NCBI RefSeq assembly: GCF_016802725.1
Contig: NC_052666.1
Coordinates: forward strand, 8,901,375 to 8,965,374
Origin: Solenopsis invicta
Taxonomy: Eukaryota > Arthropoda > Insecta > Hymenoptera > Formicidae
Length of the DNA stretch: 64,000 nt
Reading direction: 5' to 3'
The notes under the pieces are model-generated. The model was not told the origin of the DNA, searched no databases, and saw only the letters and a program-made list of their open reading frames with translations. Shown piece after piece: positions 57,796 through 64,000 of this stretch (position 1 is its first letter; every line of letters begins with the position of its first letter). Position numbers and translations under genes: made by a program.

Positions 57796-58125
57796 TTCTC
57801 TCTCTAAAGTACAAGAACATAGTAAATATTATCTCTTTAAACAACAGTTCTAATTAATACTACTTAAATCTCACCATTATGTGTAATTTCAAGTAAAAAA
57901 TTTAAATTATTACCATTTCTTTACACTTTTCATATTAAGCACGGTAAAACAATCGGATAAATAGTATCATGCTGATTATAATTTATCCTAGTTCTAGCGA
58001 CAGTTTTCATTACAAATATTTACGTAATAATATAGCACATTGTTACTGTGAATATAAGTAATGTCATCAAATGTAATTTAATACATTATATAAAAATGCT
58101 ATAAATATTACAAAAAACAAAATAT

Positions 58126-58787
58126 TGTAAGAGCGGGCCGGAAGGTTTTCAAAATCCCGCCTCACAAAGGAGAGGAGAACGTGCGAGCCGGAAAATATTA
58201 GGAAAGGAAATATCTCGTCACGATCCCTCGTGTGTCAGGAGCCGGAAGTACCGACGGAAAGGAGGGTAACTGGAATTAACTGCGCACCAGGAGTACAATT
58301 GCAGAACCGACTTTATTCACCGGTCGTGTACAGAAAAACGTGGCGGCCATGCCGCACTTAACGAGAGCTTCGACGAGTCTGATGCTTGCGATGATACACC
58401 CACGAGAGAGACCGCAGGGGCGCGCTAGTAAGCCTCGCAGGACCAATCGCATGGCGGTATACGTCTCACGTGGTTTGCAAAACCAATTGGGGCACGAGAC
58501 AGAAGGTCACGTGACCCACGCAGCCAATCAGGCAAGCAATACGCAGCAATAATCCGCTGACAACGCCACCGCAGTGGCGGCCGATTTGAAATTTATACCG
58601 AGTGAGCCGATTGCTCACTTACAGCCCGGCCAGCCTGCATTAGTATTCAACCCTGAATACTGCCGCAAACAGAAAACGCATTAACGTATATAAAATCTGT
58701 AAGCAAGTACATAAGATAACGCAAGTAAATATACGCAAGTATCTAAATAAAAATATGTCATGAGTGACGAGTTAAACGGGCATGACA
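58126..58787 (-). repeat. 3' LTR of Gypsy element 3
   Basis: On the plus strand TGTAAGAGCGGGCC to GGGCATGACA; on the coding strand it starts TGTCATGCCC and ends CTTACA. The small plus-strand frame at 58340-58552 is within it and not a gene. Confidence 0.85.
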
Positions 58788-58812
58788 CCCAATACAGAAT
58801 CGTTGTCGCTAT

Positions 58813-58956
58813 ATCGCAAACATTTGGTAAAGAAACTTAAAATTATTATATAATTGAATCACAAATAGTTGTACTTTTGGTAAAGGAACTTAAAATTATT
58901 ATATAACTGTATCGCAAATAGTTGTACCTTTGGTAGAGGAACTTAAAATTATTACG
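58813..58956. repeat. 53-bp tandem repeat next to the 3' LTR
   Basis: Three units starting at about 58813, 58858 and 58911 share 'ttggtaaaggaacttaaaa'. The first unit lacks about 8 bp. They lie between the integrase stop and the polypurine-tract position. Confidence 0.8.
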
Positions 58957-58980
58957 TGAGTAACGTAAGAACAACAAATA

Positions 58981-61338
58981 TCAAGGATTATTTAGGGGCT
59001 TAATCCATGGTTTGAGCCTATCAGCAGATAGAATTGAGTTATAAGGCTTTTGAGTTATCGAGAACCCCGGAATGTCTTGGATCACATACCGGTTCTTGTT
59101 GAGAACTTTGGCGACCAAATATGGTCCCTTATAGGTAGATTTTAGCTTCTGATCCTCACCCGGTTTGGCTGCGGTGTTTCGGATCAAAACGTAGTCACCT
59201 TCTTTGTAGGTTGAAGGGGCTTTATGACATTTGTCATAATAATCCTTGTTGTAGAGTTTAATTTTATTGGAGGCCAATAGAGCGACATCCCGATTTTCAT
59301 CGCGAAGTTCCTCCAATTCTTGAAAAGATAACGTTGTTTTAGCAAGGTTACTGAGGAAACGAACCAAATCTGAATCTTCGTGATTGAGCTTGTCTTGCCC
59401 AAAGACTAGTTTAGCTGGAGAAGTTAGATTAGACGAATGAAAGGTATTATTGATTGTGTATTGAATCACGTGTAATTTATCAGACCAATCGTTTTGATCC
59501 TCTGTCATTTTTGCAAGAGATGATTTGAGAAAACGATTCACTCGTTCAACGAGCCCGTTAGCCCAAGGCGCAGCAACTGCGACTTGTCTATGCTTGATAT
59601 TTTTATCTTGCGTGTATTGAGAAAATTCATAAGACGAGAAAGCGGTTCCTCGATCGGAAACAATTTCCGTAGGATTTCCGAAAACATTAAATGTCCAATT
59701 TAAATGTTTTATGGTTTCTTTTGAGCTAGTGGTCTTTGCTGGAAAGAGCAAAGTGAAACGCGTGAATGCATCAATAATAACCAAAACGTGGCGGAAGTCA
59801 TTAGTAGTTTTAGTTAAAGGACCGAAATGGTCTAAATGAACCGTGTGCATAAAATATGCGGGGGTAGAATGAAATTGAAGTTCACCTTCCTTGATATTGG
59901 TTGCCGAATTATGCAACATGTAAGTTAAACAATTGTCAATGTGGTTTCGTACCTTCTTGTGAATGGACGGAAACCAGTAGTTATCGGTGATACCTTTCAC
60001 CGTTTTTTCGATACCACAATGGGCGCAATTATCATGGTATATCCGTATGATATTAGATACCATGGAGTCTGGTACGTAAAAACGAGGTTTGTCCTCACAT
60101 TTGCGGTAAACCAAACCTTCAATTAATTTATACTTATCATGATCTGATTTTTCCAAAAAGGTTACAATCGTTTGAATATAGGGATCAGCCAGTTGCCGAC
60201 ATTGCAACTCTTTTTCCAATGGAAGTGAATCTAAAGAAGCCACGATGCGGCTTAACGCATCAACGTGAGCCATTTTTGTACCCTTACGGTGGACCATACT
60301 GAAAGAATAATTTTGTAATTGAAGAGTCCATCGGGCAATACGTGGATTGAGGTTTGCTTTGTTGACCGCAAATACGAGTGCATTACAATCAGTGACGATT
60401 GTAAAGAGTAAACCATACAAATAGGTGTGAAAACGCTCGACGGCTCTAACGATGGCGAGCATCTCTAATTCGAACGAATGATAACGACTCTCTGCCGCAT
60501 TCGTTGCTTGGCTAAAATAGGCTATCGGAGCCCATTCCCCGTTATTTTGTTCTTGCAGTAAAATCGCTGCAAGAGCGGATGCGCTTGCATCGGTATGCAG
60601 TTCGGTCGCGGATTGGGGATTATACACCCGCAACACCGGGTACTCAACCAGAGCAGACTTGAGGGCATTAAAAGCTTCAATACATTGACCATTGAAATCA
60701 AAAGCAACTGATTTTTTTAACAAGTTATAAAGAGGTTTAGCCTTTTCGGCAAATCCTTTTACAAATTTTCTGAAATAGCCAACAAGGCCCAAAAACCTTT
60801 GTAGTTCCCTTGCGTTGCGAGGGACAGGAAATTTGTTAACCGCTTCTACGTGTCTATCACTCAAAGTGATACTCTGGTTGGTAACAACGTACCCTAAATA
60901 TTCTATCTTAGATTTAAGAAATTGGCACTTGGAAAAATTTACATTAAACGAATGCTGTCGCAGCAATCGTAACACAGCCTCGAGAATTTCGAGATTCTCT
61001 TCAATCGTGGTAGTCGGAATGAGGATATCATCGATGTATACTAAAACCTTGTTTGTTTTAATTAAAGGTTGCAAAATTTGAATCAGTCTCTTTTGGAATT
61101 CGGCAGGCGATTCCAAATATCCAAAAGGCAAACGTTGGAATTCGTATTGACCGTCCGGAGTCGAAAAAGCAAAGTATTGCGTGTGATCAGGATGAATCCT
61201 GACCGAAAGAAAACTCTCCTCCAAATCCAACAGAGTAAGAACAAGTTTATTTGATAAATGTAACATCAAATCCTCCATGACGGGAAAAGGATATTTTGTT
61301 TGATAACCCGTGCATTTAATGGGCGTAAATCCACGCAC
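58981..61338 (-). pseudogene. pol: Gypsy 3 RT (rest), RNase H and integrase, 785 aa open
   Basis: RT continues with YPFPVMEDLM, LPFGYLESPAEFQK and the polymerase motif LVYIDDILI. RNase H has LHTDASASALAAILLQ, ELEMLAIV and HVDALSRI. Integrase: the zinc finger reads HDNCAHCGIEKT, then NCLTYM where CxxC is expected, so its last Cys is Tyr. The DDE core is intact (HLDHFGPL, VSDRGTAF, NGLVERVNR), and the GPY-type module is present (STYKGPYLVAKVL). The protein lacks its own start: it is the -1/+1 continuation of the upstream frame, disconnected near 61305 by a one-base shift in an A-rich run. Confidence 0.93.
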
Positions 61339-63653
61339 AAGCGTAGCTTACCGTTCCTTTTTCTGACTAGCACGATACGTGAGCAGTATGGAGAACTAGA
61401 CTCCTTAATAATACCGCGAGATAGCCAATTGTCTATAATATCTCTAACTTGTGAGCGTTCGGCCCATGTTAAACGCCTGGGCGGATACGCAAAAATGGAA
61501 TGGTCGTGTAACCTGACAGTTACCCCGTGGTCGTCATTAGCCACAGTGGACGGAGATTCATTGACTCTACAAATAATATCACAGACTCTTTGGTCTGTCT
61601 CGATTCCAAAATCTGTTTGGATGTCGAGAGCTGTAATATCCGAAGAATTCTTATCGATGTTGTCGATATTTGTTTCTGCGAAAGCAATCTCATTAAGTAA
61701 TTTAACCCGATTCCCACATTTAGAATCAGACGGTGTATAGACAAGAGTCAATTCATTATTAGTGAAAAAATCTCTTCCAAGAATGACGTGAGTAGACCAT
61801 GAGTTATTGGAAATAACATGACAGTTAATTTTAATAGGAACTTTGGGTAACAATGCTAATTCTAGCGAAACTTCTTTTTTACCGACAACGTCGATTAAAG
61901 AATTATTGAGAGTACGAAAACTTTGAGAGTTAAATTTATCAAATTCGACATTCTGGCCCAATAGAATTTTACAAACAGATTCCTGTATAAAAGTGACTGG
62001 ACTGCCAGTGTCGATAAGCGCGAACAAGCTACATTTGCGACCATCAATCGAAACAATTTCAATAGTAGACTCACAGATACGGATCTGGCGTGCCGTATCG
62101 TTCATCACACAGCCGACGATAGACCGATCCTCGGGGGACGAAGTCGACGACGGTGACGGTTTGTTCTCCTCGGTGGCAGCAACACCCGCAGAAGAAGAGG
62201 TACCCGAAGAGGTAGAGGCACCCAGAGAAGGCACTGATGCTTGGTCTCTGCGTTTAAGTTTGAAGCACTCGGCTTTACTGTGTCCTCGCAGCTTACAGTA
62301 GGCACATGTGGATTTTCTATCACTGCTCGGTGACACAGGTTTTTTTCCAGGGCTGGAACTGTCCTTAGGATCCCTGAAATCCTTATTTTTCTTCGCCGGA
62401 GTAGGCGATGAGCGTTTAAACGAGCAAACGCTTGCAATGTGGTACATACGGTCGAGGAACTCGTTAACACTGTCGACCTGGAGCGCAGCAGCAGCGCTCT
62501 TGATGGAAAAGTTATCAATGCCGCTAATGAGCATATTAATACAGGCATCCTGAGGCAATTGCAACGGATGGAGGAGCTTCAGCTTAGCCATTGCGTACTC
62601 CTGAAAACTTTCTTTTCCGGCGTTCCATCGACGATCACCGGCCTTTTGCAATGCCAGATTGAATGGAATACGGCGACGGAATCGTCCCGTAATGGCACCT
62701 TTCAACGATTCCCATGAACCGTGGATAATATCTGGATCCAAGTCATACCAATCTCTGGCATGTTTGGCCAGCTTGGAGATGGCGGCGAGAAATTTCACCG
62801 AGTCCGTAACGCTGTGGGAGGTAGCTACGTCGTCTACCCTTTTCACCCAGACTGCAACGTCTTCATCCTCTCGACCACCGAAGGTTGGGATCTGGGAGGC
62901 AAGCAGGCTAACTGCCTGTGCTGTCGGCATCGTAGCCAGAGCAGAGGGAGTCTGGAATACTCCTGGAGAGTAAGCAGGTGCAGGTGGCGATCCATAACTC
63001 GACTGCACGCTGACTGGTACATTACTTAGAACAGGAGGATTCTGGAACACTCCTGGTGAGCAAATGGGTGCAGGCGGCAATTCATAACTTGACTGCACGC
63101 TAGCTGGTACGTTGCTTGCAATGCCTTGCAAATGAGAAACAGAATGTAAACCACTGGATGTCATCTGAGGGACAGCAGGGTATGTGTAATGATGCCAATA
63201 GCCCGGGGGCGAGCTCGAAATCGGAGCGTACGAGGCGTGATGCGCCAGGTTCGGTATCAGATTCGAACCGTAAGAATGAGGTGCTACATACGATTGAGCT
63301 GCAGGACTTGGTCTGCATATCTGTTCCAGCAAGAGCTGTTGCTGGTCCAGCCGTCGCATGAATACCTTCATAGTCTGCTCGAGAGATTCGGGGTTACCCG
63401 CTTTGGCATCCTCCGCATCCGTCTGTGGGCTGCACGACGTGGCGGGGGCGGTCTCTTTCTGTTTAGAGGCGTTCCTTTCCTTCTCGACGTCTCTCCGTTC
63501 GAAGAAGAGCATGAGCGTGTCGATGCACTGAGCAGGATCCGGTGACACCGGCAAGGAATGTTTGGCCAGTTCCTCATGAAGCTGGGCCAACGACAATTGC
63601 TCGAGTTCTTGACGTGGCATAGTGTCTCGTCCCGACCGAGTGATTACCATCAC
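61266..63653 (-). CDS. gag: Gypsy 3 Gag-protease-RT start (795 aa open)
   Basis: Starts MMVITRSGRDTMPRQELEQL with a SAP-like helix pair (LAQLHEELAKHSLPVSPDPAQCIDTLMLFF). A Pro/Ser/Tyr-rich spacer with two repeated blocks (SYELPPAPICSPGVFQ, SYGSPPAPAYSPGVFQ) comes next. Then the capsid-like region (VWVKRVDDVATSHSV, ARDWYDLDPDIIHGSWESLKG), one zinc knuckle CAYCKLRGHSKAEC, a Ser-rich linker, and protease with active site ALIDTGSPVTF and HVILGRDFF. The frame enters RT (WLSRGIIKESSSPYCSRIVLVRKRNGKLRLCVDLRPLN) and then ends through the one-base shift near 61305. Gag and pol share one frame, unlike Gypsy element 1. Confidence 0.93.
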   Translation of the reverse strand: MMVITRSGRDTMPRQELEQLSLAQLHEELAKHSLPVSPDPAQCIDTLMLFFERRDVEKERNASKQKETAPATSCSPQTDAEDAKAGNPESLEQTMKVFMRRLDQQQLLLEQICRPSPAAQSYVAPHSYGSNLIPNLAHHASYAPISSSPPGYWHHYTYPAVPQMTSSGLHSVSHLQGIASNVPASVQSSYELPPAPICSPGVFQNPPVLSNVPVSVQSSYGSPPAPAYSPGVFQTPSALATMPTAQAVSLLASQIPTFGGREDEDVAVWVKRVDDVATSHSVTDSVKFLAAISKLAKHARDWYDLDPDIIHGSWESLKGAITGRFRRRIPFNLALQKAGDRRWNAGKESFQEYAMAKLKLLHPLQLPQDACINMLISGIDNFSIKSAAAALQVDSVNEFLDRMYHIASVCSFKRSSPTPAKKNKDFRDPKDSSSPGKKPVSPSSDRKSTCAYCKLRGHSKAECFKLKRRDQASVPSLGASTSSGTSSSAGVAATEENKPSPSSTSSPEDRSIVGCVMNDTARQIRICESTIEIVSIDGRKCSLFALIDTGSPVTFIQESVCKILLGQNVEFDKFNSQSFRTLNNSLIDVVGKKEVSLELALLPKVPIKINCHVISNNSWSTHVILGRDFFTNNELTLVYTPSDSKCGNRVKLLNEIAFAETNIDNIDKNSSDITALDIQTDFGIETDQRVCDIICRVNESPSTVANDDHGVTVRLHDHSIFAYPPRRLTWAERSQVRDIIDNWLSRGIIKESSSPYCSRIVLVRKRNGKLRLCVDLRPLNARVIKQNILFPSWRI

Positions 63654-63895
63654 TTACACACGCGAAGCCGAAATCGAAAACGGCGAACAAGAAAACCGTT
63701 ACAAGAATTGAAACGTGTCGAAACGTGTCGGTCGACAAAATGGCGGTCGAACACGACAACCGGCGACGTTCGTTAACAAACGACGCAGCGATGAATTTAG
63801 CAAAGACGGGCGCGCGAGAAGACGGCGACCACTTCCGTTTCCGCGAAATGCAATGTATCCCGTGGTAGCGCAGCCAGTATCCCACTTCTGAGAGC

Positions 63896-64000
63896 TGTAA
63901 GAGCGGGCCGGAAGGTTTTCAAAATCCCGCCTCACAAAGGAGAGGAGAACGTGCGAGCCGGAAAATATTAGGAAAGGAAATATCTCGTCACGATCCCTCG
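63896..64000 (-). repeat. 5' LTR of Gypsy element 3 (partial)
   Basis: First 105 bp on the plus strand, identical to 58126-58230; continues past the window edge. Confidence 0.9.

Larger units (their letters stand above)
58126..64000 (-). mobile_element. Gypsy element 3, young, minus strand, runs off the window
   Basis: Left (3') LTR 58126-58787; right (5') LTR starts at 63896 and is cut at 64000. The 105 bases available from the right LTR are identical to the left LTR. Gag-protease-RT (63653-61266) and RT-RNase H-integrase (61338-58981) are two overlapping frames separated by a one-base shift. On the coding strand the 5' LTR ends CTTACA and is followed by GCTCTCAGAAGTGGGATAC, similar to Gypsy element 2. 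Confidence 0.93.

Overview
This 64-kb window looks like insect chromosomal DNA, most likely from an ant or other hymenopteran; that is inferred from its transposon families and one pickpocket-type channel exon. It is almost entirely layered mobile DNA: five Ty3/Gypsy-type LTR families, mariner, a Mutator/foldback-like element with about 1-kb inverted repeats, two CACTA-like (EnSpm/CMC) genes, hAT, and small TTAA and foldback elements. The only candidate host coding sequence is one DEG/ENaC (pickpocket) exon at 25722-26022 (+). No tRNA, rRNA or CRISPR array was recognised.

Layout, 0-28 kb. A 5.5-kb element at 2444-7962 has about 1.04-kb terminal inverted repeats, an exact 9-bp target duplication, a broken transposase-like gene and a broken Ulp1-protease/PHD gene. 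An apparently intact mariner follows (8124-9440). From 16816 down to 10511 (-) runs a spliced but mutated gene that joins a Tnp2-like transposase to a DUF4806-type module. Solo LTRs of one family sit at 15476-16641, 20026-21180 and 24264-25417, each with a perfect 4-bp target duplication; the second lies inside a decayed Gypsy element (18574-21665). A solo LTR of another family is at 21943-23191. A long inverted-repeat element occupies 26271-28020.

Layout, 28-58 kb. A minus-strand Gypsy element with 220-bp LTRs (28262-33297) sits among mariner relics. Then comes a four-level nest. A hAT gene starts at about 35720 and is interrupted at 35965-54500 by a CACTA-like element with CACTG termini and a TA target duplication. 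That element is interrupted by a solo LTR (37386-39576), which itself holds a piggyBac-like TTAA MITE (37942-38923), and by a young full-length Gypsy element (42528-50181). The hAT gene resumes in frame at 54501.

Layout, 58-64 kb. A young minus-strand Gypsy element begins at 58126 and runs off the right edge, with its right LTR starting at 63896.

Most striking signals: (i) arrays of short hairpins with an invariant core and covarying outer stems in several LTR families, clearest in the 42528-50181 element, where seven hairpins alternate TATC and CATC loops; (ii) a textbook -1 frameshift signal between gag and pol of that element; (iii) reading frames that rejoin across nested insertions, which fixes the order of insertion.
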